Assembly (NCBI GenBank): GCA_016169945.1
Contig: JADLSH010000369.1
Location: 8,333,001-8,397,000 of the forward strand
Direction: 5' to 3'
Length of the DNA stretch: 64,000 nucleotides
Origin: Trachythela sp. YZ-2020
Lineage: Eukaryota > Cnidaria > Anthozoa > Malacalcyonacea > Clavulariidae
Made by a program: the position numbers and the translations under genes. Within the stretch, counting starts at the first letter, position 1. Each line of letters opens with the position of its first letter. The notes below the pieces were generated by a model. It ran no database searches. It had not been told where the DNA came from and saw only the letters and a program-made list of their open reading frames with translations. Below are positions 12,701 through 27,700 of the stretch, piece by piece.

Positions 12701-15700
12701 CAATGGGATGGTAAAGGTGGTGTTGTGCTTTAAGTAGATGATCTACTTGGTTCATATCAATTACATTATTCGAGAGATTCTTTCAAGGTTTCGTGAAGGT
12801 CACTCGTAGCTTTTGAGCTAAGTCAGCTAACTCAAATACGTCATCATCGGATGGGTTTCCCAAGGTATTTGTTCCGTTATTAGTTCTTAGCAGTGCATAG
12901 ATAGACTTAAACCACTTCGCTGGATTAGATGTACGAAAATCCTTGACTTTTGCTTGGTAATAGTTGGCTTTCGCTTTTATTATGAGTATAGACGATATCC
13001 AACAATTGCTTATAACGCCTGGATCTTAGTTTTAATATAACTTGTCATCCAAGGCTTGTCGGAAGGGTGCATTCTTACTGTATTTTACACGATTCATCCA
13101 TAATTTTCAGCACAGTTGAGCTAAAAATGTTTACATTCTCGTCTAACTCTTGTTAAGCATACACCGCAGACTAGTCCTCGCAAATGATTTTTCTCGATGC
13201 GTCAAAAGTCTTACTCGTTTGGAATAAGCCGGTACTTGTTGTTGTCCTTTAGGTACGAGGAACAAGCATTGATGGTCAGAACGACCCAGAGGGGGTAGGT
13301 GTTGAATCGGATCAAACATATTTGACATATTTGTAATGATTTCGTCTAAAGTAATGTTCCCCCTTTGTTGGAGCAGTCACCGATTTCTTTAGATTGAAAT
13401 GACAACCCAAGCGACTCCGGTTTAATTGATTAAAATCACCGGCAATAACAATTGCTGATGATGGACGGTCATGAAGCAGACTATCCAGAGTACAGGTAAG
13501 ATATTCTATCATGTCATTTCCACAATCAATTCTTTGGCCAGCAGGATAGTATACAGTTGCTACTATTATCGAACTGAATGGTCTAGGAGTTCTAGGTGGT
13601 TTCGGTAGTAGCCATAGTACTTCTTCAACACCCACTTCTACAGTTGTCATACGGTTAACTGGTATGCTTGTATGTCCATAAGCAAGTATACCTCCACCAG
13701 GGGTAGATCTGTCCAAACGATACATCGTATAGTCATTTCCGATATGCACAGCCGAATCAGGAATTATATTTAAAGTTTTCAAGAACATATTTGTGCAATA
13801 CTTGCAGTAGCCTTATCTTCATCCTAATAGAATGGTCATTTTATGTTTTTATCCACGTTCAATATATTTCTAAGGCCTGCTCTGGGACCTGACCTCAACT
13901 GCTTATTTAATCGCCTTAATCGCGGTTCCCACCCACTTTCCTTCGCCTTAAATAAATCGCAATATCCTTAAATCGCTTAGCCAATCATAACTTGCCCTGC
14001 ACTCGCAATATCAATCGCTCGTCGCCTTAAATCCGCCTTAAATGCTTTAAATCATCGCCTCGCAAATCATAAAGTCTCGCATTTTATGAATTCAATTTTT
14101 CCTTAAAGTTTAACTGCCTCGCTTAACAACCCTTTCGCATTATCTCGAGGGCGAGTTAAGGCGGATAAATCTTTTCTACGACTACTTTCTCATCATATAG
14201 TGCTACAAATCGCAGTAGACGCGTGTACGCCATAGCGTGCCTATTTTAAATTTTAAATAGGGGGCCCGAAACTTTTTAGTCTCGTGTTTATGTTTTATAA
14301 AGTTTCCATGTTCAAAATATTATACGATTTAATCAATTTTCAGGTAGGTCTTTAAATATAACTATTGCCACAAGGAGAATTTTAAAACGCATATAAATTC
14401 GTTTGCTTAAAAATATATTTTTGACTGCTATGCATAAGGCATAGCAATACAAAATTTGAGCCGTTTATAAAGTATAAGTATTTAACTGACCACTGGCACT
14501 GACAGGTTGGGAATTGTTGCGAGAGTTTCTAGGCACCAAAACATGCAACTGTGTTTTTACTATTCATGTTGATTATGTGAAACAGCTTGCGTCTACCTTG
14601 TTTAATACTGAGTTGCTGATGTTGTATGTTTACTCCAATAGCTCATCATATAGGGATATTGTGCAAATTTGTATGTCATGACCAAGCAAAGCAGATATCA
14701 TTGACAACTTAGCTTAAGGCCTGACAGTCAGTATATCCTGCATGAATATGTACAGGGTACTACAGTTTTAATCTTTGACGTAAAAGAGGTAAACGTAATA
14801 AAACACAAAAGCTCTGGCCAACATTTAGGCTGTTCATGGGAATTGAGCTTATGGCAATTTTTCTCTCTCCATATAGTCCCAGCGACTTAATGCTCAATAG
14901 AACGTCTTGTTTAATTATTTAATTTTGGTATTAACGATTTGCGGGGCTGATATAGCAGAATTCTTTGTGTTAACACCGCTACCCGGTATCCGCTACCCAG
15001 CCTACCCATTTTTCGCGACAGAGTGGGAAAAATTGGCGGCGGCGTGCTTGTTGCGGTAAAAAGTAGCTTACAAGCTACTCGTCGAGTAGATCTTGAAAGA
15101 GAAAATGTGGAACTTGTTGTAGTCGAACTTGTCACGGAAAGCAACAGAACAGCTCTCCTGTATAACTTCTATCGCCCTCCTGATTCCTGTCTTGATGTAA
15201 TACAACATCTGAATTCATCGCTTCAAAGTAATCCTGAGTCAAGCTGCATTATCCTGATTGGAGACTTTAACTTTCCAGCAATTGATTGGTCTCTCGATCA
15301 ACCAACTCCTGCAACTAATGGAGGACAACTTGTAGAGTCATTTTGTGACTTGGTTGCTGATAATTTCCTGCAACAATTTATCTCTGGCTCCACGCACATT
15401 GGTGGTAACAAGCTGGATCTGCTACTTTGTAACTGTCCTGAGATTATCAAGAATGTATCAACACTGCCATCTGATCAATTAAGTTTTCCAACAGATCATA
15501 ACATCATCGAATAACATCATCATAAGCTCCGCAGTTTCTTAACACGAAAGCCCTTTGAAACTGTTCCATCTGACGATATTAACCAGTGCTGGTCACTATG
15601 GAAAGAGTGGTTTCTAAATGCCGTTCATAATTTTATCCCGGTTAAAAAAGTTAAGGACAAAAACTCGCCCCCTTGGATTGACGGTGAAGTAAGATACTAT

Positions 15701-18700
15701 ATTAGAAAGAAATATGCCGCCCTAATGAAATATAGGAAGAGTCGAACTGACTACCGCAAACGAAAGCTACGTGAATTAAGTCAACATGTCAAATATCTAA
15801 TTCAAAGGAAACATCGTGACTACGTGCTTAAGATTAAGGACTCTTTCCGCGACAACCCGAAACTGTTCTGGAGCTATAATAAAGCTGTTTTTCATCACCG
15901 GTCAACTCATAACGCTGTCATTTCACACAACGGCAAAGTGGCAAAAACATCTACCGAGAAAGCTGAACTCTTTAACTCTTACTTCACGTCTGTTTTCCAA
16001 CCACCAAGTTCCAATCAAGTCACTACCTCCTGTTCTTCTCGAATACCACCTGATTCACTACTAAGTGAGATCACGCTCGATGTCGAAGAAGTTGTTAACA
16101 GCCTGACGAATCTGGATACTTCTAAAGCCAGCGGACCTGACGGAATTCCTGCCCGGCTTCTGAAAGAATGTAGTCACCAAATCGCTCCCAGCCTATGCAT
16201 CCTTTTCAACCATTCCCTAAGATCTGGACGTATTCCTTCCGAGTGGAAATCAGCTGATGTCACTCCGGTACACAAGAAGAATTCCAAAGAACCAGCTGAG
16301 AACTATAGACAAATCTCGCTATTGCCCATCATTAGTAAGACCTTAGAACGGTGCATTTACTGGAGATTTTATGGCCACGTTGAACACCTTATCAGTCCAT
16401 CTCAACACGGTTTTCTGAGTGTTTGAAATCGTTCGTGTGTCACCCAACTCCTGTCAGCGTTTCACACTATCGGACAAGATCTAGATAAGAATACTCAGAC
16501 AGACGTCTTGTATCTCGACTTCGCCAAAGCGTTTGACTCCGTCGACCACAACATCTTACTGGATAAGCTTCGTTGGTACGGCGTCACAGGATCTGTTCTT
16601 GATTGGTTCGCTGACTATTTAAACGGTAGAACTCAGAGAGTTGTTGTGGATGGTGTGGCTTCAGCATGGTCTTCGGTCACTTCTGGTGTGCCTCAGGGAA
16701 GCATCCTGGGACCAGTTCTGTTCATTATATTCATCAACGATCTCCCAGACATTATACATACTGGAACTGGAACTGCCTTGTACGCGGACGATACTAAACT
16801 CCACCAACATGATACCTTGCCTCGCGATTGCGAAAGCTTACAACAGTCTTTGGTCAAGTTAGATCAATGGAGTATGAACAACAATATCTTCTTCAATGCC
16901 TCCAAGTGTAAAGTCCTCACTATCACGCGAAAGAAAACCCCTGTCATCCACGAATATACCCTTGGGACTGAAAAGCTAACTCGTGTAGACCATGAAAAGG
17001 ACCTTGGTGTATTTACTACGACAAAACTCTCATGGGAACTACATGTAAATACTATTGTTGCGAAGGCTAACAAAATGTTAGGCGTGCTTAAAAGAACTTG
17101 CACTAGTATCACGGACATGAATACCCGACGAACTTTGTATCTGTCATTTGTTAAATCCCAGTTGTCGTATGCCTCGGAGGTATGGTCACCGGTCAACAAC
17201 GCCCAGTTATCGAGACGAGTAGAGAAAGTCCAACGGAGAGCAACGAAGTGGATATTGAAGAATAGAGAACTGACTTACAAAGAACGGCTGTTGACGTTAA
17301 ATCTGCTACCCTTAAGCTACGACAGAGAAATCAAGGACTTAGTGTTCTTTTACAAAGCTCTATTTGGTTTTGTAAACGTGAACTTGAGTAACTTTGTGTC
17401 GTTTGTCAGCCATGGTCGTACTCGACTGAGCCGTTCCTCTGAGTATATCCTCCAAAACCCACTGTGTAAAACTACCACTTTCCAATCCTCCTACTACAAC
17501 CGTATTGTCAAAAGCTGGAACATTGTATGTCAAGAAGTATCTTTTGACAGTTTCTCTAGTCCTAGTACTTTTAAATCTTATCTCAAGCGCAAATATTCAG
17601 TCTTAGTTAATTCTATTTATGACGTGGACATGTCTTGTACGTGGTCTTTGAGTAGGGACTGTCCTTGCCACAGGACCTAACTAGTTATTAACATTAATTG
17701 ATGTATATTAATTAATGTGTAGCATTGTAATACCACAGTAACATAATTTGATATAGGCATAATACAGCATTATACTGTTACTAACACAGTAATTACTGTT
17801 ACTAACACATTATACGATTTATTAACACAGTAATTTTTCACTAAGTTTGGGCAGGCGCCTTGCATGGTTCTTACAGTCCCGTTTGCGCCTCGCCCATTTA
17901 GGGTCTTTGTTTTACCTGTTTAAGTATATTTAATTATATAACTCTTTGTAAATATACTTTAGTGGACCCTAATAAAGACAATAATAAATACCCGGTATCC
18001 GCTACCCGGTATCCGCTACCCGGTATATGCTACTCGTTTTCGGTACCCGTATACCGGTACTCGCGTTTTCGATCCACCATACAATATTGTACAAAAAAAA
18101 ATTATACAGTGTTGCGTGTTACCATGTTTACAACGATTGACTAAATACTTCATGTTACAATAATTTTTGGGAACAATAATTTTTATTTATTTAAAAATAT
18201 TTATACACGGTAACCTTCAGCTATATACAGAATAAATAAGTAGTAAAAATAGAAAGCTGCTTTTCAAAGGGCCGTATGAAGTTACAATATTAAATAGTAA
18301 AATAGTAAACAAGAAACTAATACAACACTACAATAACATACTAATTAACATGATTTCTGAACTAAATAAACACACGCATAGTATCATTTTCGTTATATTG
18401 CCGTTAAGACACTATTTTTATACTCTTTGCTTTGGGAGTTCCAGATTTTTGCGGCGGCATAACTAAAATATCTTTTCTTGGCATTAGTTTTTGGTTTTGA
18501 TAATTTCAGCACTAAGTTGTTACTCATTATGATTATCATTATAGGAGACCTGAAACATGCCTGGAATTCGCTTGATAACGCAACAAAAGCATCCAAAAAT
18601 ATTTCTGTTTTTAAAAACATACTTAAATCGAATAGGTAAATAGTTTAATTAAGTAATTAATTTGTTTTATATATTACACGGCTCTCAGGAAGAGCATTTT

Positions 18701-21700
18701 GCAATGATGAGACATTGTGTTTAAATAAAGTTCAATTCAATTCAATTCAGTTATACCCTGAGGACATGTATTCTGAAGAGCCTTTGTAACATAAGTAATA
18801 GTTTGCGAAGTACGTTGTTCGTTGAGATTATTCCATCCTAATTTACAAAGGACTTCTTTTGGCCTAATATCATACCAGAAATACATGCATGCAGAATCCC
18901 CCCGCCCATTCGAACCAAACAATCTACTTCCCAAAAGCTATTGTAACATGAAGTACTGAGTCGTAATGTTACTGGAAGCTAACTAGAAAACCTAACGGTT
19001 CACTTAGCTTCCAAGCTCTAAAAATGTTGTGTAAAATTGTAAATTCTATCTATATACTAACTATTTAAGAATTGTTATTTGTGTATATATTTTTCTATTT
19101 AAGAGTGAAATAAAGTTGTATTGTATTGTATTGTATTGTATTGTATCGTAACTGTAACCATGGTAGGACGCAACAGAGTCAACACGACAACACTGTAATC
19201 TGTATATATCTTTTGTAAATTTGTACAAAATGGTAAAATATTGATAAGATTTGTACTTCTAAGTATAAAATTATCAATTACCCAACTATATAAAATAGGT
19301 ATGTTATTATGTACTCTTTTAGCTTTGATACTTCCCCAACCTTATTCCCCAACCTCTGTAATTACCCCAAATTCTGAGATGGATCAATTCTCGAGGAAAA
19401 TTGCTCATTATGTCCCTAAGATCATGGTTGCAAATGTTAGGTCGCTGGTGCCCAAAATTGAAGAAATACAAGAATTTATTAATCGCAATCGGATCAGTAT
19501 TGCGTTTATCACCGAAACTTGGTTACGATCAACTATTACGGACAGCGTTATTGATATCACTGGATATTCGTTGATGAGGAAAGAGCGCTCGTCGGATAGC
19601 CATGGTGGGGTTGGCATTTACATAAGAAATAACCTGTTTAAGTATAAACGATTGGAGCTACTGTCTTGCTGTGAAGATCGTGAAATTATATGGCTTTATT
19701 TACGACCAAATCGTCTACCCAGAGGTTTCTCCTCACTTGTCGCAGTAGTTTATCACCCCCACTGGACGACAGCCGAGAATGATCATATGCGCGAACATTT
19801 ATTCCACCGTTTGGTCTTTCAGATCATAATACAGTTACTGTTGAGGGGGTTCTGTGTTGAGTCTTGTTGAGTCTTATGTAATATAATATTAATCAGCAAC
19901 GGCTTGTTATTGTACATGCTTATATACTCTCATGCATCTATTAAGGTTAATTACTTAATCCCACTGTTATGCTAATATCTACAAATCTAACTGAATACAT
20001 TATAGTTACTACATCTCCCCCCTTTCAGATAATAGTCCTATGTTCTGGAATCGTTCTGGAACGTTCTAAATCCTATGTAAATTATATATATTTTTGGTTC
20101 TTTTCAATGTTTCTATCCTATACTAATATATTATACTTATCTACAGTAGTCCTTCAATCTTCTGTCAAATACTGAAATCTTCTTCCACTTGGATCGGCGA
20201 GGTCCCTGGGTTTGGTCTTCATTTCCATTTTGTCTTTGTGGGATGTCGCACTGTTCTTGTTGATTTGTCGGGCTCGACTGTTCTGGCTGATCGGGCTGTT
20301 CTGGCTGATCGGGTTGTTCTGGCTGATCTGGCTGTTCTGTTGTATGTGTACCATCTGTTGCTGGTGGAACTTTTGGTCGGTTTCGATCATGTCTCTCGGT
20401 AGCTTCCGGTTCTTTCAATCGTTTGAATCTCGATATATCTCGACATTTGATTTTTCCGTCTTTCATCCTTTCTGCGATGACCGTTGATCCTTTGATTCTA
20501 GTCACTGTGTATACATACGGTTCGAATGGAGTGTCTCCTTTTCTCTTATTCTCTCGTTTCACGACGACTGCGTCGCCGACTTTTAATTGATATTTCTTTG
20601 ATCGATGTCGTTTGTCGTGATTTCGTTTAGCTTTCTCTTTGTATGCTTTATCATTTCGTCTCACATCCTCGTCTTTAGGCGATGTTTCAACACTGAAGTG
20701 TTCTAACTTCGTTCTAACCCGTCTGTTCATTAATAATTCGTACGGTGTAGTTTTTGTTGCAGGATGTGGCGTGCTTCGATAGGCTTGGAGCATGTCATAT
20801 GTCGCTTCATGAAAATCTGTGTGGTTTTCTTTTGCAATTGCTGCGACCTTGTTGATCAGTTTATTGAAGTTCTCCACCTGTCCTTGCGCTTTCGAGTGAT
20901 ATGGCGTTAAAAGCTTATGCTTGAATCCGAGCTCTGCGGCCAGTTGACTGAAATCGTGTGAATTGAAAGGTGGTCCATTGTCCGTCTGAACTACCCTTGG
21001 TATTCCATGTGTTGCGAATATTTTCTTTAATTTTTTTCTGACTCGTTTGATCGCTGTTGAATGGATAAACTCTACTTCTGGATATCGTGAAAACTGGTCG
21101 GTTAACACCATAGCATACTCTCCGTTGAGAAAAGGTCCACAAAAGTCCAATTCAACCGTCTCCCATGGTTGTTGTGGCAATTCGGTCATCTTTGCTGGTT
21201 CGGTGTGAAATGTATTTGTTGCTATCTGACAACTGAAACATGATTGTACTATGTTCTCAATCTGGATATTCATTCCTGGGAACCAGTATTTGCTTCGGAT
21301 CATTTCCTTTGTCTTACTTGTTCCAAGATGACCTTGATTATGTGCAATGTTAATGATTTTCTTTCGTAGCGATTTAGGAGGAATAATCTTTTCGCCTCGA
21401 AGTACTACTCCTTCTGCTTCGTATATCTCGGTTCTCAGATCATGGTATTGATTCAAGTCTTCATCTTTGCTGTCCCACTTTCCGGTTCTGATGGCTTGTA
21501 TAAGTGTTTGAAGCTCTCGATCTTTGCTGGTTTCTTCGCGAACCCTGTCGAGTATAATGGCGTGGTTTGTCGCGATGACTCCTCTCACGTGTTGTTCCAG
21601 ATGTGTATCTTCTGTGTATGGCAGTGGGTGTCTGGATATATAATCGGTCATGTTCGATTTTCCGGGTATATGAATCATGGTAAACTCCAGATTCTGCATC

Positions 21701-24700
21701 TTCATTCTCATTCGTTCTAATCTGGGAGGTAATTTAGCCTTTGGATTATTGAAGAGTGGAACTAGCGGCTTGTGATCTGTGGCAATCTGGAATCGTTTGG
21801 ACCCAAGAACGTACATTTGTAATCTTGTTGTCGAGAATTCTACCGCTAGAGCTTCTCGTTCAATTTGGGAATAGCGACTCTCCGTTTCTGTCAATGTCCT
21901 GCTGACGTAATGGACAGGTTGATATCCGTGTGCCGTCTTTTGAAATAATCCTCCTCCGAGGCCCACTGGACTTGCATCACAGATAATTAGTGTTTCTCTT
22001 TCTGGGTGGTATGGAATCAATACCGGTTCCGATGTGATAGCGTTTTTCAAGTCGTCAACTGCTGCTTGTTGTTCTGCCGTCCACTGACATTGTTGACCAG
22101 TCTTTGTCAATCTTCGTAGAGGTTCACATCTACTGAAGAAATTTTCCACGTATCTGGACAAATATGCCATCATTTGAATGAACGACACCAACTCCTCCTT
22201 GTTCTTTGGCCTTTCCATGTCTTGGATGGCTTTAATCTTAGTCGGGCTTGGACACAACCCTTCACTGGTGAATAGAAGGCCATGGAATTCTAACGATGAC
22301 TGACCAAATTCACATTTCTCCTTTCTCAAGGTAATGTTATGTACTCTTAGTCTTTCGAGTAGATTCTCCAAATTTCGATTGTGGTCTTCCCAATCTCTGC
22401 CTCCAACCATGATATCGGGACGGTTATTGAGAACGCGTGGAATGCCAGATATAATCTTGGACATCTCTTCGTCAAAAAGATCTTGGCTGTTTACTCCTCC
22501 AAAAGCCAGACGCTTATAGCGATAGTTCCCCAATGGTGTTGAGAACGTCATAACTCTTCTTGATTCTTCATCGAGTACGAACTGGTGGTACCCATGATTT
22601 AGATCGACTTTGCTGAAGACTGTACAGTCCTTAAACTCATTGACGAAATCTTCAGTTATCGGTGCTTGGACCTGCCTCGTTCGTGACATGGATTGATTCA
22701 GGGTACGTAGATCAAGACTAACCCGAATGTCTTTGGGATTCTTTGCCTTTGGCTGAACTACGAGTGGGGAACACCATTCAATTGCTTCGTGTTCGGTCCT
22801 ACTAAGTGATACGGTACGCGTCTTGGTTTCTGAGCAATTGGCGTTGTGTTTTCTTTCATTGGAAGGTGTATCTCGATATCTCTACCGTCTCTTTGTGCCC
22901 GTCCAATTCCTTGAAATCTGTCTTGGTATTTCTGAAGGATCTTTTCTAAGTACTGATTAGAAGTGCTGGTCCTATTAACTTTCTTCGTGGCTTTGCTGGT
23001 TTGCTCTGACAGCCGACCGGTTTTGTCAATGATCACCATACCCAGGTTGGATAAAGTAGGTCTGCCAATCAACGGTAATGAGTCCATCTTCCCTTTGATG
23101 ATAACGATCATCCGCGTACGAGTCTGTCGTGTTTGGTTTGTTATGATCACCGAGCATTCTCCAATCACCGGGATATCTTCAAGAAGTGATTTCAATTTAG
23201 TTTTTGATTTCTTTAGCTGAATCTCTGGTCTCAACGCTTGAAGTTGCTGAAACTGCCCTTCGTCCATTATATTCGCCTCGGATCCGGTGTCCGATCCAAT
23301 GTTCGTAGGTATCCCACTTATGTTTACCGTGCATGATTTATGACGGGATGTATGACGAATGCGAAGGTGTTGAATGAAATCTTCATCACTCGACCTGCCG
23401 CTGGAACTCAGGCTATCGCGATTATCTAGGGTTGCTTCGACGTGTCGAATACTTGGTTTCCCGGCATTAGATTTTCTTTGATGGGTCTTGTCCTTTGTCT
23501 CATCAGGCTGTCTCTTTCGTGACTTTGGTTCTTCTCGTTGTTTTCCACATTTTCGGCATTCATACCATATGCAGGACACTTTCCTTTGTCGTGTTACCGC
23601 CCACACCACCGACACGGTTTGTGCTTCGTAAATTTCAGTCTTTGGTTGTCTTGTGTTTTTTTCCAGCTCCCGTTTCATATCCCCCGCTTGTGTCTGGGCT
23701 TGTTCAGCGACAGCTGTTTCGTCGAGTATTTGTTGTAGCGTCCAGTTATTTCGTATTGCTTTTATTCGTATAACATTGTTCTTCATTGTTTTGATTAAAT
23801 TGTCCCGTATTGCATCATTTTCATCTGTATAGCTACATTTCTTTGCGATTTCTCTTACTCGAGCATAGTACGTCGCCATCGGTTCGTTGTCGAGTTGTAC
23901 GAGGTTTCCCAGTTTGAATCGAGCATAATCTTTATTCTTTCTCGGCAGAAAATGTTGATCGAGTTTGTAAATAAGGCGAGTGTAAGCGTTTTGTTCGCCT
24001 TCGAGTATCGGGTCGTCTAAATCAGCGACTTCTTGCCCTCCATAGTTTAAGAGACCGTCTTTCTTTAGTTGAGGCTTTTCGATCCCGAAGAATCTGAATT
24101 GTCGTTCAATATTTCGCTTCCATTCGTCCCACCGAACGGCTGTATCATTGCTGTCGCTTGATAGCTGAAATGGCGGGATATTTAAGTGTCTGTTTATTAC
24201 CGTTACGGACGCTTGTGGTGCTGCTACACCGCTTGACTTTGACGGTAGTTCAATCGCTTCACTGTCTGTCATTGTGTTTGCTTTATAGGTTTATCCAAGG
24301 TTTATCTTCGTCGCCAAATGTTGAGTCTTGTTGAGTCTTATGTAATATATTAGCTATTAGGGACCTTAATATAATAGGGACCACGACGACGACGGCCAAA
24401 ACAAACTGCTTCAAATAAATGATAGTAAAGAAAACTTGTCGTGTATTATCAATTGTATGAATTTAATACAGTTTAAGAAGTTGAAGACATGGGCTTTATT
24501 GCTGAGAAGAGTTCTACTGAACCAATTTGAAGTAGCACTTGTTTCGGCTCGAATTGCAGGCGTTGTATACAAGACGTGAAAATCTGTGATTTGCCGTTGT
24601 AAACAGAGCGAGGACCGCGTCTAAAACTCCCGTGGGACTTTAATTATTCATTTCTTTTCATCGACATATTGTATTAATCGCCGTCGTCATCGCGTTGCCG

Positions 24701-27700
24701 TCCTACATGCTTAAGGTCCCTAAAGGCAATTTTCCATTACAGCCGCTTTGCCCGCGCGGGCGGAGCGACCATGTTTCAACTTTCGCTGTAGGTGTCTACT
24801 AGCATGAGATTTTTTTTTCCGCTTTACACCTCGCGGACACGCCTGAAAGTTGAACTACATTCAACTTTCTTGGCGTGCCCGCGCTACTAATTATTCACGT
24901 GATTCGAATCACGATTCGCCCGCGCGGGCAAAACGACCGCAATGGAAAATGGCCTTAATATTAATCAACAACGCCTTGTTATTGTACATGCTTATATACT
25001 CTCATGCATCATTAAGGTTAATTACTTAATCCTACTGTTATGCTAATATCTACAAATCTAACTGAATACATTATAGTTACTGCATGAATGCATTTCTAGT
25101 CTGTATTATTTCCCGACTCCCGAGTACAAAACAATGTACAGAACTATTTTTGAAAAAAGTTTGCAAAATGGCAGTTTAAAAATTAAGTTTCTGACGTATC
25201 ATTAGAAAACAAATTATTTGTCTTAGCCAATCATGAGGTTGCTAGTTACCAGTTTTCTCTCGGCTTAAACTCGAGCATGCGCATAAAGTAGAAAACCGTC
25301 CATGACGTAGGTCCATGACATAATGGCGGACGACTTTGCATTCCGCTATGTTGTCACATACCCGGGTGTAAATATCCGAGTGGAATTAGTACCCTCGCAC
25401 GGCGCTTTGCGCCGGCTCGGGGATTAAAGTCAGGGAGGCAGAAGGATTTTTGTTTACCTAATTGAGGGGCAAATTTCTTTTATCACACAATTGTAGTTTA
25501 GTATGTGGTAAAGACGATTCCGGATGTTGTTTGCCCCAAAAATTATTGTAAGAGCTGTACAACATGATTTCTTTCGTCTTCTGAGACATCGTGAAAACGC
25601 CATGTTTTTAATGCGAAATTTTCAAGAAAGGAGCCCACGTTACTTCACGCTATTTCTAAAAGTTTTATGTATATATTTTCAGTGACACATAGGCACGCGG
25701 ATAGTCCAAATATTTAACATGCACGCACTTAGAGTAAGGTCAACGTGTATCTCTTTATTTATGGCATATTATAACAACATAGAAGCTGTGTAGAAGCTAT
25801 AGAAACCCAACCAAAAAATTGAAAAAGTATTCGCTCTGGTTTCGACAGGGCCTAAAGCTAAGGGTTCGAGCTCATTATAAATACGGCTCGTTTGATTAAA
25901 GCCATCACGTGATGCGCCTTATGCGTCATTGCGCCTCTCAAGGTGCTAAGAATTGTTGAGCATAAAATTGCAATTTATTTTAAAAGAAAAACTGTTCAAG
26001 AGATATCTTTGAGCCGTGTTTCAAGAGTTATTATAACTGGAATCACCGGATGTGCACGCGACAAAATACCTTACCGTTTCGCATGCAAAATAATGTGCTG
26101 AAACAACGCCTTGTTTGATCCAAAACCGACCAAGTTGTTTCGCGTGAAGTTATTGTATATGAAACAACACAGAAAAAGGTGTTGTATTCCTTCCTCAAGA
26201 AAATTTAAGGAAAACAACATTCGAAACCAACTTCTACTATACACGTATAAAATCAAATCAAATCAAAATCAAATATATTACTTACACTTTATTTACCAAA
26301 TATATAAATACTTACAGATATAAATGTTGCACAAGTGTTATATATATATATATTTTATTTATTATTTTATTTTATTATTGTTTTAATTTAAAAATAATTG
26401 GATGGTGCTCAGCAAAAAAAACCCAAAGAGCTTGAAGAGCGCTAGACACCATGACGGTTATTGTTATAACAATGTAAGATACATTTTTTTAAATCATCAC
26501 GAGATACCTGTACGATGCAAAAAAATGAGTAAAAGTAATTGGAATGCATAATGTGAATTTAAATCATTACTAGGCTAAATACCACGATTAGCTATTTATT
26601 TCAGTGAGGAAATTTCTAAGTTTAGTTTGAAAGGATCTGAGTGAATTGGACTGAGAGATAAAATTATCAAGGGAATTCCAGAGAGTTGAACCAGCGTGCC
26701 TGAGAGTTAGTTTTCTAGTTGTAGTTCTCACTTTGCTGATGTGAATTTTATTCATATCAGTTTATTGGACTGAGAGATAAAATTATCAAGGGAATTCCAG
26801 AGAGTTGAACCAGTGTGCCTGAGAGTTAGTTTTCTAGTTGTAGTTCTCACTTTGCTGATGTGAATTTTATTATAATTGTGAACTTCTTTATTATAAGAAA
26901 AATATTGCCTGAACTGAGGTGGTATATGATGTTAAAGCACTTGAACATAAAACATGCAATCTGATATTGGTTAAGTTGATATACATTTAGTAGCTTGAAC
27001 AAAAAAAATAAAGGTTGTGTATGATCTCGATAAGCCAACACCAGCAACAATTCGAACAGCTCGTTTTTTGTAGTTTGAAAATCTTGTCAAGGTTAGTGTG
27101 ATAGCAGTTTGCCCACACAATATTACAGTATTGAATATAAGGGAGAACTAGCGTACAATAAAGAGTTCTTCTAGTCGAAACAGAGACATAAGATTTGATT
27201 TTGTTAATTATGCCAATTGATTTTGCAATTTTCGTAGAGACGTTATCAATGTGAATCTTCCAATCTAAGTATTCATTTATATGAACGCCAAGAAAATTTG
27301 TTGACGCTACTTGATCGATCGCCTGACCATCGATGAATATTTTAAGGTTATTGCTGCTTTGGTGGCGAAGCTTTCCTAGCACAGAAAATAATATATTTCG
27401 TTTTCTTAATATTCAGTGATAACTTATTCGTTTTGAACCAAGAGGAAAGTTTTTCAAGTTCGTGGTTGGTTCTCTCCACCAAGGATTTATCAGAAGAAAA
27501 TATACTTGTGTCATTAACATATACAAGAAAGAGTAGGGGACCTAATATAGAACCTTGGGGAACACCACAGTTAATAAATCTTGGTGACGAGATACAATCA
27601 TTGAATTTTACACTTTGTGTTCTGTTTGTAAGATAATCAGTAAATCATGGCAGTTGAACTCCTCTAATCCCATAATGACCGAGTTTATTAATAAGAATTT

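Larger units (their letters stand above)
10384..13800 (-). pseudogene. Non-LTR retrotransposon (CR1/L2-type), interrupted by two insertions
   Basis: On the minus strand an AP-endonuclease-like part (13788-13312: [27 protein letters not shown], then PLGRSDHQC) is followed by a linker (about 13140-12640). After an interruption the RT appears: [17 protein letters not shown] (about 11200), [17 protein letters not shown] (11124-10933), [16 protein letters not shown] and CEYADDCT (10928-10653), then [12 protein letters not shown] (10623-10384). The YADD catalytic motif is kept, but several frameshifts are present. A 931-bp foldback and a SINE-like piece split it between 11300 and 12634. Confidence 0.85.
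19855..25084 (-). mobile_element. Ty3/gypsy LTR retrotransposon, full structure but inactivated
   Basis: It consists of two LTRs, a gag-protease frame, a reverse transcriptase-RNase H-integrase frame and a polypurine tract, all on the minus strand. Next to the 5' LTR the leader begins TTTGGCGACGAAG, as in Mag/SURL-type gypsy elements. No matching target duplication is seen (TTCTG left, TGAAT right), so an end may have been rearranged. Lesions include an RT active-site change, frameshifts in gag and at the gag-pol join, and MITEs inside the 5' LTR. Confidence 0.92.
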
